DNA from: HdN1 sp052035295
GTDB lineage: Bacteria > Pseudomonadota > Gammaproteobacteria > Pseudomonadales > Ketobacteraceae
Direction: 5' to 3'
DNA length: 57,910 nt
NCBI GenBank assembly: GCA_052035295.1
Contig: JBPOHS010000021.1
Location: forward strand, 1 to 57,910
Positions within the stretch are counted from its first letter, which is position 1. Every line of letters starts with the position of its first letter. Positions 34,772 through 43,384 of this stretch are shown one piece after another. The position numbers were made by a program, and so were the translations under genes. The notes beneath the pieces were generated by a model that had not been told where the DNA came from, made no database searches, and saw nothing but the letters and a program-made list of their open reading frames with translations.

Positions 34772-34799
34772 TTGTCATATTTTTGAAAACCAGTAATAT
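34772..34799 (+). promoter_or_regulatory. candidate promoter of tRNA-Lys
   Basis: TTGTCA (five of six -35 matches) is followed after 16 bases by TAATAT. A-rich tracts lie directly upstream (possible UP element). A GC-rich discriminator, CGCATCCGTC, precedes the tRNA, as is usual for stringently controlled stable-RNA promoters. Confidence 0.55.
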
Positions 34800-34810
34800 A
34801 CGCATCCGTC

Positions 34811-34886
34811 GGGTCGTTAGCTCAGTCGGTAGAGCAGTTGGCTTTTAACCAATTGGTCGAAGGTTCGAATCCTTCACGACCCACCA
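34811..34886 (+). tRNA. tRNA-Lys (anticodon UUU)
   Basis: A 76-base tRNA with encoded CCA. The acceptor stem pairs GGGTCGT with ACGACCC. The D-arm has AGCTCAGTCGGTAGAGC. The anticodon loop CTTTTAA gives anticodon TTT. The T-loop is GGTTCGAATCC. It decodes AAA and AAG. It lies alone between queC and nadA; in E. coli a Lys/Val tRNA cluster stands between cpoB and nadA. Confidence 0.98.
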
Positions 34887-34891
34887 AATTG

Positions 34892-34924
34892 AAACCCGCC
34901 TGGTGAAAGCCAGGCGGGTTTTTT
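34892..34924 (+). terminator. rho-independent terminator after tRNA-Lys
   Basis: AACCCGCCTGG pairs with CCAGGCGGGTT around TGAAAG and is followed by a six-T run, five bases past the tRNA CCA end. Confidence 0.93.
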
Positions 34925-35156
34925 ATTGCCTGCAACAAACCGGCTTCCGCAAAAAGACTTTCTCCTCTAAAAAGATTTCCTCCGTAAATAGACTTCCTTT
35001 GAGTGCGTTTGTGGCGTTGTGTACGTTTGTCGATTGAACGGCGAGTCAAATTTCTTTATAACGCTCCCCATGCTTTTTTCAGAGTTCCCTTCCTACATTG
35101 GTTTCACTGGATGGAAGAGGGGATAATGGCACTGGTCCAAATTGTGGAGTCTTGCG

Positions 35157-36206
35157 ATGGAGCTGTCTCGCGACGCTGTCAGAAATCATCTCGAACATCT
35201 TGGTCACGAAGACGTGCGTGATCCGGTCAACGATGAGCGCCTCAAAGACGTGATACGTCAGCGTCTGCGCGCAGAGAATGCAGTGTTGGTAGCCCATTAC
35301 TATACCGACCCTGTCATTCAGGCGCTCGCCGAAGAAACCGGTGGCTGCGTATCGGATTCCCTGGAAATGGCCCGTTTTGGCAAGGATCATCCGGCTTCCA
35401 CGCTGGTGGTGGCCGGGGTGCGTTTCATGGGGGAAACGGCAAAGATTTTGAGCCCAGAGAAACGTGTGTTGATGCCCACCCTGGAGGCAACCTGCTCCCT
35501 CGATCTGGGCTGCCCTGTCGACCGCTTCAGCGCTTTCTGTGATGCGCACCCGGATTGCGAAGTAGTGGTTTATGCCAACACGTCGGCAGCGGTCAAGGCA
35601 CGTGCAGATTGGGTGGTAACGTCGTCCATAGCCGTTGAGCTGGTAGAACATCTCGCGGCGCAGGGCAAAAACATCCTGTGGGCGCCTGATCAGCACCTTG
35701 GCAGCTATATCCAGCAAAAAACGGGTGCTGACATGCTGCTGTGGGATGGTGCGTGTATCGTCCACGAGGAATTCAAGGCGAAGGCGTTGTTGGATCTCAA
35801 GGCAGTGTATCCGGATGCAGCTGTGCTCGTGCATCCCGAGTCGCCTGCCTCGGTCGTGGCGTTGGCTGATGTCGTCGGATCCACCTCACAGATCATCGCT
35901 GCGGCAAAGCAGATGCCGAATCCGGTGTTCATTGTGGCGACTGACAAAGGGATTTTTTACAAGCTGCACCAGCAAGCGCCGGGCAAGACGTTTATCGAAG
36001 CGCCTACAGCCGGTTCCGGTGCTACCTGTCGCTCGTGCGCGCATTGCCCCTGGATGGCCATGAATGCGCTGGAAAACCTGGCCGATGTGTTTGATCGGCA
36101 GGATAACGAAATCATCGTGGACGAAGCGATTGCCGCCAGAGCCATGCGACCGCTGGACCGGATGCTGGCTTTCGGCGCTGAACTCAAGCGCCGGAACAAG
36201 CTCTGA
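35157..36206 (+). CDS. nadA: quinolinate synthase A
   Basis: 349 residues from the ATG at 35157, with GGAG eight bases upstream; an in-frame ATG at 35142 has no ribosome site. NadA condenses iminoaspartate with dihydroxyacetone phosphate to quinolinate in de novo NAD synthesis, using an oxygen-sensitive [4Fe-4S] cluster. Conserved Cys residues lie in TCSLDLGCP, DGACIVHEEF and GATCRSCAHCPWMAMN. The N-terminal NAVLVAHYYTDPVIQ is the triose phosphate-binding region. The 250 bases between the tRNA terminator and this gene hold no recognised gene. Converges on bepA. Confidence 0.95.
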   Translation: MELSRDAVRNHLEHLGHEDVRDPVNDERLKDVIRQRLRAENAVLVAHYYTDPVIQALAEETGGCVSDSLEMARFGKDHPASTLVVAGVRFMGETAKILSPEKRVLMPTLEATCSLDLGCPVDRFSAFCDAHPDCEVVVYANTSAAVKARADWVVTSSIAVELVEHLAAQGKNILWAPDQHLGSYIQQKTGADMLLWDGACIVHEEFKAKALLDLKAVYPDAAVLVHPESPASVVALADVVGSTSQIIAAAKQMPNPVFIVATDKGIFYKLHQQAPGKTFIEAPTAGSGATCRSCAHCPWMAMNALENLADVFDRQDNEIIVDEAIAARAMRPLDRMLAFGAELKRRNKL

Positions 36207-36224
36207 TGATGTCCGGCAGCCGTG

Positions 36225-37706
36225 TCATAGCGACATGGCTTGTCGAGAGTATTCCATTTCCCTGATGCGATTTTGCAGTCGGGCGCTGGTTTCAAAGTTT
36301 TTCTCGGCGAGCGGAACGGCGAATCGCAGCTGCTCAATGGCCCGGTCCACCAGGCCGTGTTCGAAGTAGTATTCGGCTTGCGCCTGATACACGCCCAGTC
36401 GATCCCCCTTTTTTCCATAGCTTTCCGCCAGCATGTTCCACAGTGACGGTGCGGAACTGTTCGATTTGAGTAGCTGGCGCAATTGCAGGATGGCGTCGTC
36501 AGGTGCGCCTCCGCGCAGGCTGGCTTCGGCAAGCATGGCAGTCACCGGAAAGTTCTCCGGCGTCAGGGAGCGGGTCTGCTGCAGGCTCTGTATGCACTCG
36601 GTAAACTTGCGCTCGGCCATCAATACTTCGGCGTCGGCGAGACGATAGCTCAGGCGTTCAGGCCGCAGTGCCACCAGTTTTTTGATGATCGTGCGGGCCT
36701 TGTCGAACTGGTATTGGCGTACATAGGTCATGGCCAATCCGTAGTCCAGGGCTTCATTGCTGCCCGCTGCTTCGGTCCGCTGTGCTTCCAGCTGCTTGAG
36801 CATGGAGGCGGGATCCTTGGTGTAACGCGCCATGATGCGCGCCTTCATCAGCTGAAACTCCAGGGAGTCCATGTCGCGGCGCCGGGGGAATTTTTCAGCG
36901 CGGGCTCGCGCTTCGGTGATGCGTGTTTCGGTGACCGGGTGGGTCAGAAGAAAGTCCGGTGGCCGTTCACCGCTGTAACGGTGCGCCTTGGCCATTTGCT
37001 CGAAGAAGTCCGCCATGGCGGTGGTGGACATGCCTGCCTTGGCGAGGGTCTGCATGCCGATCTGGTCGGCTTCACTTTCATTGTGCCGGCTGAAACGCAA
37101 TTGCTGATCCACCAGGGCGGCCTGTGTTGTGGCCAGCGCGGCCATTCCGGCATCTCCACCTGCTGTCGACATCAGCACGACGCTGGCCAGCAGCGCGGTC
37201 AGTGCTGTCATTGACGTATTCTTCTGCTTCTCCAGCCCGCGCGCGAAATGGCGCTGACTCAAGTGTGCCAGTTCGTGGGCCAATACGGCCGACAGCTCGT
37301 TTTCATTGCGGGCGTGCAGGAACAATCCCGCGTTGACGCCGATAACACCCCCCGGAACGGCGAACGCGTTGATTTCTGCACTATCAATGATGACGAGGGT
37401 CAGGCGGGGGTCGCGTAGTTCGCTGTTTGACGCCAACTTCAACAGCAGGTGATCCAGGTAGTCCAGCAGCAGGGGATCCTCGATCGTAGGGGCCTGTGCG
37501 CGCAGCATTCTCAGCCAGGCTTGACCGAGTGTTTTTTCCTTGTCGGGGCTGATGATGGCGTTGCTGCTGTCGCCGAGTGTCGGTAATTGCGCCGCGGTGG
37601 CAGCGATGCCTGGCACAGGATACGCAACAAGCAAGAGAAGGCCCAGGGCAAGGATGTGCAGGCATGTACCAATGCGCGTAACACAGGACAACGTAGCTGG
37701 ATTCAT
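36225..37706 (-). CDS. bepA: M48 metalloprotease with TPR tail (BepA-like)
   Basis: 493 residues. A signal peptide (LHILALGLLLLVAYPVPGIA) targets it to the periplasm. The M48 zinc site is HELAH at residues 144-148, and the third ligand Glu is in RHNESEADQIG. The C-terminal 200 residues carry TPR-like repeats (YGLAMTYVRQYQFDKARTII and others). BepA/YfgC helps assemble or degrade stalled LptD and BAM substrates at the outer membrane. The gene is divergent from tusA, as in Pseudomonas. Orthology is likely from domain order and neighbours. Confidence 0.9.
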   Translation of the reverse strand: MNPATLSCVTRIGTCLHILALGLLLLVAYPVPGIAATAAQLPTLGDSSNAIISPDKEKTLGQAWLRMLRAQAPTIEDPLLLDYLDHLLLKLASNSELRDPRLTLVIIDSAEINAFAVPGGVIGVNAGLFLHARNENELSAVLAHELAHLSQRHFARGLEKQKNTSMTALTALLASVVLMSTAGGDAGMAALATTQAALVDQQLRFSRHNESEADQIGMQTLAKAGMSTTAMADFFEQMAKAHRYSGERPPDFLLTHPVTETRITEARARAEKFPRRRDMDSLEFQLMKARIMARYTKDPASMLKQLEAQRTEAAGSNEALDYGLAMTYVRQYQFDKARTIIKKLVALRPERLSYRLADAEVLMAERKFTECIQSLQQTRSLTPENFPVTAMLAEASLRGGAPDDAILQLRQLLKSNSSAPSLWNMLAESYGKKGDRLGVYQAQAEYYFEHGLVDRAIEQLRFAVPLAEKNFETSARLQNRIREMEYSRQAMSL

Positions 37707-37898
37707 TGAGCAAAAGAACTTCGATGGTAAAGGCTAATTGTAGTCAATTGCGGCGATGGCGGTCATGGCGAGCGTCAGGGCAATTGAAATATTCGGTTGG
37801 ACAGCAGATTACAGGGGCTTGTTCGATAAGTCTCTACACGGCTCACAGAAGATTTCCCTATACTGACTTCCTACCCTCCCGGAAACTGCAGGTGACTT

Positions 37899-38174
37899 GT
37901 GACGACGGATCGAACGAGTGTCGATTGCCATCTGGATGCGCGCGGCCTGGCATGTCCCATGCCCTTGCTCAAATTGAAACAACAGCTCAACCGCATGCAG
38001 CCGGGGGAATGCATCGGCGTTGAAACCACGGATGCCGGCTCTTTGCGCGACTTCGATGCTTTTTGTCGTCAAGCGCAGCACGGCATTCTCGAGCAGTCCA
38101 GTCACGATGATGTGGATGGCAAGGTGTACCGCTTTTTGATACGTAAATTTTCTCCATCAGATGCAGGAACCTAA
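37899..38174 (+). CDS. TusA-family sulfur carrier
   Basis: 91 residues from a GTG at 37899 with AGGTGA just upstream. The sulfur-accepting Cys is in the signature ARGLACPMPLLKLKQQL (CPxP). TusA-family proteins relay persulfide sulfur, for example to tRNA thiolation, or to molybdenum-cofactor use as shown for Pseudomonas PA1006. The same neighbourhood (bepA, then permease, bcp, gcvR) favours the PA1006-like member. perM follows after 6 bases. Confidence 0.88.
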   Translation: MTTDRTSVDCHLDARGLACPMPLLKLKQQLNRMQPGECIGVETTDAGSLRDFDAFCRQAQHGILEQSSHDDVDGKVYRFLIRKFSPSDAGT

Positions 38175-38180
38175 CGGCGC

Positions 38181-39263
38181 ATGTTCAGGTTGGTGAAGGA
38201 GTGGTACCTACAGTATTTTTCTGACGATGAAGCCACGATTCTGTTGCTGCTGATCGTGGCGAGCTTTCTGGTCCTGGCGACATTGGGCGATACGCTCGCC
38301 CCCGTGTTGACCTCCATCGTACTTGCCTATCTGCTGCAGGGACTCATCAATCAACTGGTCAGCAGACGGGTGCCGCCGATGCTGGCGCTCTCGCTTGTTT
38401 ACGCGCTTTTTCTGGGGTCGTTGGTGAGTTTCCTGTTTGTGCTGGTGCCGCTGACCTGGGGGCAGCTGGTGCGATTGGTCAACGACCAGTTGCCGCAATG
38501 GGTGACGGAAAGCGCACGTATCCTGAAAGTGCTTCCTGAGCGTTACCCGGATCTGGTGTCGCAGAAATGGGTCGATGACCTGAGCGCAATGGCTACTACC
38601 CGCATGAATTCCGCCATGGAAACCGTGGTGTCATTCTCGGTGTCCAGTTTGCCTGGCTTGATGGACCTGCTCATCTTTATCGTGCTGATGCCGCTGCTGG
38701 TGTTTTTCTTCCTCAAGGACAAGGATCAGATGGTGCGCTGGCTGGTGGGTTTCCTGCCAGATGAGCGTCCCTTCATGAACAGCGTCATGCTGGAAATGAA
38801 CATACAAATCGCCAATTACGTCCGTGGCAAGGCCATCGAGATACTGATCACCGGGGGCGTGACTTATATCGCTTTCCTCGTGCTGGGGCTCAACTACGCG
38901 GCGTTGCTGGCGTTCATGGTGGGGCTTAGCGTCGTCATTCCATATATTGGCGCGGTGGTGGTCACCATTCCAGTGGCGGTGGTTGCCTACTTCCAGTTCG
39001 GGTGGGGTACTGACTTCGTGACCGTGCTGGTCGCGCACCTGATCATTCAGGGGCTCGACGGTAATCTGCTGGTGCCCCTGCTGTTTTCCGAAGCGGTGAA
39101 CCTTCACCCGGTGGCCATCATGGTGGCCGTGCTGGTGTTCGGCGGTGTGTGGGGAATCTGGGGGGTGTTCTTTGCCATTCCGTTGGCCACGCTGATCAAG
39201 GCGGTGCTGACCTCGTGGCCCCGCAAGGAGCCACCGTCCAACAAGGTGGAATGGCTAGACTGA
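38181..39263 (+). CDS. AI-2E family transporter (PerM-like)
   Basis: 360 residues with about eight membrane helices: two pairs at the N-terminus (residues 20-40, 70-95), then helices near 155-180, 215-245, 250-275 and 290-345. Conserved segments FFFLKDKDQMVRWL and NLLVPLLFSEAVNLHP belong to the AI-2E/PerM family. Members include the TqsA exporter and Na+/H+ antiporters, but the substrate cannot be predicted. Its end overlaps the convergent bcp gene by 9 bases. Cotranscribed with tusA. Confidence 0.88.
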   Translation: MFRLVKEWYLQYFSDDEATILLLLIVASFLVLATLGDTLAPVLTSIVLAYLLQGLINQLVSRRVPPMLALSLVYALFLGSLVSFLFVLVPLTWGQLVRLVNDQLPQWVTESARILKVLPERYPDLVSQKWVDDLSAMATTRMNSAMETVVSFSVSSLPGLMDLLIFIVLMPLLVFFFLKDKDQMVRWLVGFLPDERPFMNSVMLEMNIQIANYVRGKAIEILITGGVTYIAFLVLGLNYAALLAFMVGLSVVIPYIGAVVVTIPVAVVAYFQFGWGTDFVTVLVAHLIIQGLDGNLLVPLLFSEAVNLHPVAIMVAVLVFGGVWGIWGVFFAIPLATLIKAVLTSWPRKEPPSNKVEWLD

Positions 39264-39743
39264 GCCCTGCGCCCCGTTGAGCTGTTCCACGGCCTCCAGC
39301 ACTTCCTCGACGTGACCGGTCACGCGCACCTTGCGCCATTCCACCCGCAAAATGCCCTCGGCATCGATCAGGAAAGTGCTGCGGTCGACGCCCATGATCT
39401 GCTTGCCCAGCAGATTCTGTGGGCGAATGACATCAAACAGACGGCAAAGCTTGCCATCGCTATCGCATATCAGTTCGAAAGGCAGATTCAGTTCGCCCTT
39501 GAAGCTCTCGTGTGATTTCAGGGTGTCTTTTGAAACACCGAAGATGACGGTGCGTTGGGCTTTGAATTCCTGATAGGCGTCCCGGAAATCGAGCCCTTCC
39601 GTCGTGCAGCCGGGCGTGTTGTCCTTCGGGTAAAAGAACAGGATGACGTTCCAGCCCCGCAGCGCAGAGAGGGCAACATCCTTCATGCCCGTCGCCTGCA
39701 CAATGAAATTGGGCACCCGCTTGTTCAGCTCGACTATCGCCAT
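39255..39743 (-). CDS. bcp: peroxiredoxin, Bcp/PrxQ type
   Basis: A 162-residue thioredoxin-fold peroxidase that reduces hydrogen peroxide and organic peroxides. The peroxidatic Cys is in FYPKDNTPGCTTE. The nearby resolving Cys five residues later, found in E. coli Bcp, is replaced by Leu (CTTEGLDF). Cys residues in LICDSDGKLCRLF may serve instead, as in PrxQ proteins with a distal resolving Cys. Lies 85 bases downstream of gcvR, as in E. coli and Pseudomonas. Confidence 0.93.
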   Translation of the reverse strand: MAIVELNKRVPNFIVQATGMKDVALSALRGWNVILFFYPKDNTPGCTTEGLDFRDAYQEFKAQRTVIFGVSKDTLKSHESFKGELNLPFELICDSDGKLCRLFDVIRPQNLLGKQIMGVDRSTFLIDAEGILRVEWRKVRVTGHVEEVLEAVEQLNGAQGSV

Positions 39744-39828
39744 AGAGCAGCGTCCTTACGCAACGTGTTAGTTGTTTTACCTCACGCGATTGCTCTAACT
39801 ATATACGATAGTGTCGAATTTGACCTGC

Positions 39829-40356
39829 TTACTTGCGTGGTTCGATGGTTGCATCGAGATTGCGTTCATCACAGAAGTCGAGAAAGCTTTCGCGCAAATC
39901 CCGGAATCCCTTGCTGGAGGGTACGTTGACCACCATCGACAGGGAAAACATCGGCGATCCTGTATGGGCAGCGGCGTAGGTTCCGGTGTCCATTTCCTCG
40001 ATGTTGATGAGTTGTTGGCCAAAGAAGCCGGCGATTTCGTTGACAATTCCCGGATGATCCAGCGCCACCACGTCAACCTGATAGGGGCGGGCATCAGCGC
40101 TGGGCGAGCGCGCTTCTGTCCAGCGGGCAATGGTGGTGAGCCCTAATGCGTCGCCCACGGCAGGCAAATCGGACTCGAGTTTTTGCAAGGAGGTCTTGCT
40201 TCCCGACGCCATCAACAACATCGCGAACTCGCCACCCAGCACAGTCATGCGGGTGTCGTGGATGTTGCAGTCGTGGTTCACCACCAGCCGTGTCAGTTGT
40301 TCGATGATGCCGGGGCGATCGTGCCCGAGGGCAGAGATAACGAGGAAAGCGGACAT
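39829..40356 (-). CDS. gcvR: glycine cleavage repressor-like ACT protein GcvR
   Basis: 175 residues with two ACT domains. The first begins LVISALGHDRPGIIEQLTRL, the second VVALDHPGIVNEIAGFF. There is no DNA-binding domain. E. coli GcvR binds glycine and represses the gcv operon by holding GcvA. Its position upstream of bcp and divergent from dapA is the standard enteric/Pseudomonas arrangement. Here the gcvR-dapA gap has been enlarged by a group II intron. Function is inferred from E. coli. Confidence 0.85.
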   Translation of the reverse strand: MSAFLVISALGHDRPGIIEQLTRLVVNHDCNIHDTRMTVLGGEFAMLLMASGSKTSLQKLESDLPAVGDALGLTTIARWTEARSPSADARPYQVDVVALDHPGIVNEIAGFFGQQLINIEEMDTGTYAAAHTGSPMFSLSMVVNVPSSKGFRDLRESFLDFCDERNLDATIEPRK

Positions 40357-40484
40357 GTCGTGACTCCTTGGTGTTGGCGATCAAGCCAGTCTAGCACCGG
40401 TACCGGGACGCAACTACTTGAGCCCCGGCGTTTTTTGCTGTAGTCAGTGGGCATCTGGCCAGGTGCCAGCTTGCCAGGGAACCC

Positions 40485-40513
40485 TTGTTATTGCCCATTG
40501 TCCCAAGTACCAT
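40485..40513 (+). promoter_or_regulatory. candidate dapA promoter just upstream of the intron
   Basis: TTGTTA and TACCAT, each matching four of six consensus positions, are separated by 17 bases. The predicted start would be near 40520, only a few bases before the intron boundary at 40524. Matches are moderate, so this is a candidate only. Confidence 0.35.
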
Positions 40514-41062
40514 ACCGCCTTTGGTGCGACACGTCTGACGTGTCTCCATTTACGCAGACCTGATACTGAAATCTGCGGCCGACTTGTCGGTGTATCATTG
40601 TCTTTATTCCATTAACCCCTGCGGGACGCATCCCGCAAGGGTCTGCCTCTCCCGCATACAAACGAGAGAGGTGTCATACAACAGGAGCTTGCCACCTATA
40701 TGGTGGATCTTGATCCTTTTTCTTCAAAATACGGAGGCAATCAATGCTCCGTTTCATACTGCTTGGCTCCAAATGTACGGAGTATCAAGCCTGACATGTG
40801 TCTGTCAGTTCACTAGTTCAACAGGCGTTGAGGGCCAACCCCGACGTCTGAAGCTTGAACGACAACGTTCCTACCAGCATGCTGGTGCCGAATCCTTGGT
40901 AACAAGATCGGTTCGCGTCGAATTGCACGTCGTGAAGGGGCCAGTGACAGTAACTGCATGGCTAACCTAAGTGAATCATCGCTACAACCCTCGTGAGTAT
41001 GAAAGAGCCTACGGCAATTATCGGCTCTAGCCAAAACGGGCAACGTGGTCAGTCCATACAAT

Positions 41063-41068
41063 CAAAGG
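41063..41068 (+). other. EBS1 of the group II intron
   Basis: CAAAGG in the loop of a six-bp hairpin (41055-41060 with 41071-41076) is complementary to the six exon bases before the intron (IBS1, 40518-40523). This pairing selects the 5' splice site and the DNA target. Confidence 0.75.
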
Positions 41069-41436
41069 ACGTATGGCGACGCTACATGACCACCGGGGGA
41101 AAGATGAAGCCTAAACAGTGAATCGGTATGAAACGGGGAACGTGGCAATCCCGACCACCCGCCAACGGCCAGCCATGGCACAGGCAGGTTCCTCGCAAGA
41201 GGAGCTGATGGGTGTGGGGAATGGGAGGATGCAAAAAGCGAACGGCTTTCTGTAATGGAAGGCATATCGGCTGAAACATTACCGACAAGGGCAATCTTGG
41301 CTGACGTGCATCTGGTTTACACGCGCGTGAACCTTTGCTGATCTCAATGTAACAGCTTACCTGAAGGGTAGACACTACCCTTCGGGTAAGTCGTCCGCCT
41401 GACGGGTAGTAAGTTGCTATCCATTAGGAGGACTGT

Positions 41437-43173
41437 ATGAAACCGACATCGAAAACGATGAACGCTGCGTCCTCTGACGAGGCGAACGGCTGGCACCAAG
41501 TTGATTGGGAAAAGGCTTATCGCTACGTTCGGAAGACGCAATTGAAGATCGCGCAGGCAACTAAAGCCGGTGATTGGCGAAGGGCTTTTCGACTTCAACG
41601 ATTACTTGCGCATTCGTTTTATGGTCGCTGTCTGGCCGTAAGGCGAGTTACTGAGAACCGGGGTCGCAAGACTTCGGGAGTGGATGGTGAGACATGGAGT
41701 ACGCCAGCCGCCAAATGGAACGCCGTGAAACGTTTGTCACATACGCGGGTCTATCAACCAAGACCGCTAAAACGGGTATGGATACCCAAACCCGGCAAGC
41801 AGGAAAAACGCCCATTGGGAATCCCGACGATGTTGGATCGGGCCATGCAAGCGCTCTACCTGCTCGGATTGGAACCTGTTGTAGAAAGCATCAGCGACCC
41901 GAAAAGTTATGGCTTCCGGCCTGACCGATCAACCTCTGATGCGATGGTAGAACTATTCCATCTGCTGGCGCCTCAAACGGCACCGGTATGGATTCTGGAA
42001 GGGGATATCAAAGGGTTCTTTGACAACATCAACCACGATTGGCTGTGTCGTAATGTCCCGATGGACAAAAAGATGCTCCACAAGTGGTTGAAGGCCGGTG
42101 TGATTGACAAGCAACAGTTTGCTGAAACCCAGGCAGGAACCCCGCAAGGTGGCATTATTTCGCCTTGCTTGGCAAATGCCACGCTGAATGGGTTGGAGAC
42201 TCAACTGAAAGCGCATCTCGCGCAGAAAGTAGGTGTCAAGAAATCCAAACGGCTTGGGATACAGGTAGTGAGATACGCAGATGACTTTGTGATTACGGCA
42301 TCCTCGAAAGAGCTGCTGGAAAACGAAGTGAAGCCTTGGGTGGAGGGATTTCTGTCAATACGAGGGGTTCAACTATCACAGGAGAAAACGCGGATTACTC
42401 ACATCGACACTGGCTTTGATTTTCTGGGTTGGAACTTCAGAAAGTATGCACCAAAGTCACCGCATAGGAAGGCCAAGCTGTTGATCAAGCCCTCGAAGAA
42501 GAACGCGCAAGCGTTTTACCAGAATGTGGCGGTGATCATCAAAAACAGCGGAGCGCTGACACAAGAAGCGCTCATTGGTCAACTGAACCCGGTACTGAGG
42601 GGGTGGTCGCAATACCATTCTCCGGTAGTGGCAAAACAAACCTTCAGTAAATTGGATTATCTTATTTTCTGGCGATTATGGCGGTGGGCAAAACACAGGC
42701 ATCCAAAGAAGTCTGCCGACTGGATTAGGAAGCGATACTTCCATTCCGTGGGTGAACAAAGTTGGGTGTTTGGTGCAACTTCTAGGTTGCCTTCAGGAGA
42801 AGTGATATATCGCCGGCTCTTTGAGCTAGCGAGCACCCCCATCGTGCGTCACAAGCGTCTACCTGCGGGTTATAACCCGTATGACGCGGAACACGAAGAA
42901 AAATGGGAGGCGCTACGGGTCCAGCGGATGCAGCATAAACTGCGCTACCGTAAGGAAGTCGGATCGATTTTTATCCGGCAAAAGGGCTTGTGCGCTTACT
43001 GTGGGAACGGAATATCGGCGCAAACCGGCTGGCATGATCATCACATCGTAAGACGTGTTGACGGCGGGTCAGATCGCAAAGATAACCGTGCATTACTTCA
43101 TCCAACCTGTCATGCCTTGATTCATAGTCAAGGTTATATAGGAAAGCTTCAATACAGCGGTCTAGAAGTGTAG
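41437..43173 (+). CDS. ltrA: group II intron reverse transcriptase/maturase with HNH endonuclease
   Basis: 578 residues, with AGGAGG five bases before the ATG. The reverse transcriptase domain has KSYGFRPDRSTSDAM, TPQGGIISPCLANATLNG and the catalytic YADD at 280-283. Maturase domain X follows (GWSQYHSPVVAKQTF). The C-terminal HNH endonuclease has Cys-519/Cys-522, then DHHIVRRVDGGSDRKDN with His-535/His-536, and a final CHALIHS. All catalytic motifs are intact. The protein helps the intron RNA splice and inserts it into new DNA sites by target-primed reverse transcription. The HNH domain excludes the class C introns that lack it; the exact class needs a phylogeny. Confidence 0.95.
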   Translation: MKPTSKTMNAASSDEANGWHQVDWEKAYRYVRKTQLKIAQATKAGDWRRAFRLQRLLAHSFYGRCLAVRRVTENRGRKTSGVDGETWSTPAAKWNAVKRLSHTRVYQPRPLKRVWIPKPGKQEKRPLGIPTMLDRAMQALYLLGLEPVVESISDPKSYGFRPDRSTSDAMVELFHLLAPQTAPVWILEGDIKGFFDNINHDWLCRNVPMDKKMLHKWLKAGVIDKQQFAETQAGTPQGGIISPCLANATLNGLETQLKAHLAQKVGVKKSKRLGIQVVRYADDFVITASSKELLENEVKPWVEGFLSIRGVQLSQEKTRITHIDTGFDFLGWNFRKYAPKSPHRKAKLLIKPSKKNAQAFYQNVAVIIKNSGALTQEALIGQLNPVLRGWSQYHSPVVAKQTFSKLDYLIFWRLWRWAKHRHPKKSADWIRKRYFHSVGEQSWVFGATSRLPSGEVIYRRLFELASTPIVRHKRLPAGYNPYDAEHEEKWEALRVQRMQHKLRYRKEVGSIFIRQKGLCAYCGNGISAQTGWHDHHIVRRVDGGSDRKDNRALLHPTCHALIHSQGYIGKLQYSGLEV

Positions 43174-43229
43174 AATCCACGATCTCAATAAGTTACCGGC
43201 CAAGCTTATCTTGGTTTGTATGTAAACTT

Positions 43230-43263
43230 GAGCCGTGTGCGGTGAAAGTCGCAAGCACGGTTC
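43230..43263 (+). ncRNA. group II intron domain V
   Basis: A 34-base hairpin beginning GAGCCGTGTGCGGTGAAAG and ending AGCACGGTTC. It has the conserved catalytic triad position, a GAAA tetraloop and the bulge expected of domain V. Domain VI follows at about 43267-43304 with its bulged A. Confidence 0.92.
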
Positions 43264-43384
43264 TTAGGGGGGGATGGGTCAGTAATGACCTGTCCCTACC
43301 CGACTTTTGCCTGCAATATCTGCAGTCAGCCGTTTGCGTGTCCCTCTACCGTCTGCGTAGCCCTCTACAGGAGTTTTCAAGTAA

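Larger units (their letters stand above)
40524..43304 (+). mobile_element. group II intron with RT/maturase/HNH protein
   Basis: A 2781-base retroelement inserted between gcvR and dapA, on the dapA strand. The 5' end reads GTGCG, the group II consensus GUGYG. The 3' end reads CTACCCGAC, with an AY end and a likely branch-point A at 43298. The last six exon bases, CCTTTG (40518-40523), are the exact complement of CAAAGG at 41063-41068, which sits in the loop of a CCATAC/GTATGG hairpin, as EBS1 should. A domain V and an intact reverse transcriptase are present. The 5' non-coding part (913 bases) is long but full of paired segments. It looks complete and potentially mobile. Confidence 0.9.

Noticed and set aside
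34811..34886. tRNA-Lys as an island integration site
   Set aside because: No integrase, direct repeat of the tRNA 3' end, or foreign gene block is adjacent; the surrounding order is the conserved chromosomal one.
40671..40675. Alternative group II intron start (GTGTC)
   Set aside because: It does not fit GUGYG, and the exon bases before it do not pair with the EBS1 loop; the GTGCG at 40524 fits both.
40584..40970. 128-residue open frame within the intron 5' region
   Set aside because: It lies in structured ribozyme sequence and has no ribosome site or protein features.
41125..41130. GGTATG as EBS2, complementary to CATACC at 40511-40516
   Set aside because: EBS2 normally precedes EBS1 in domain I, but this lies after it, so the match may be chance; not annotated.
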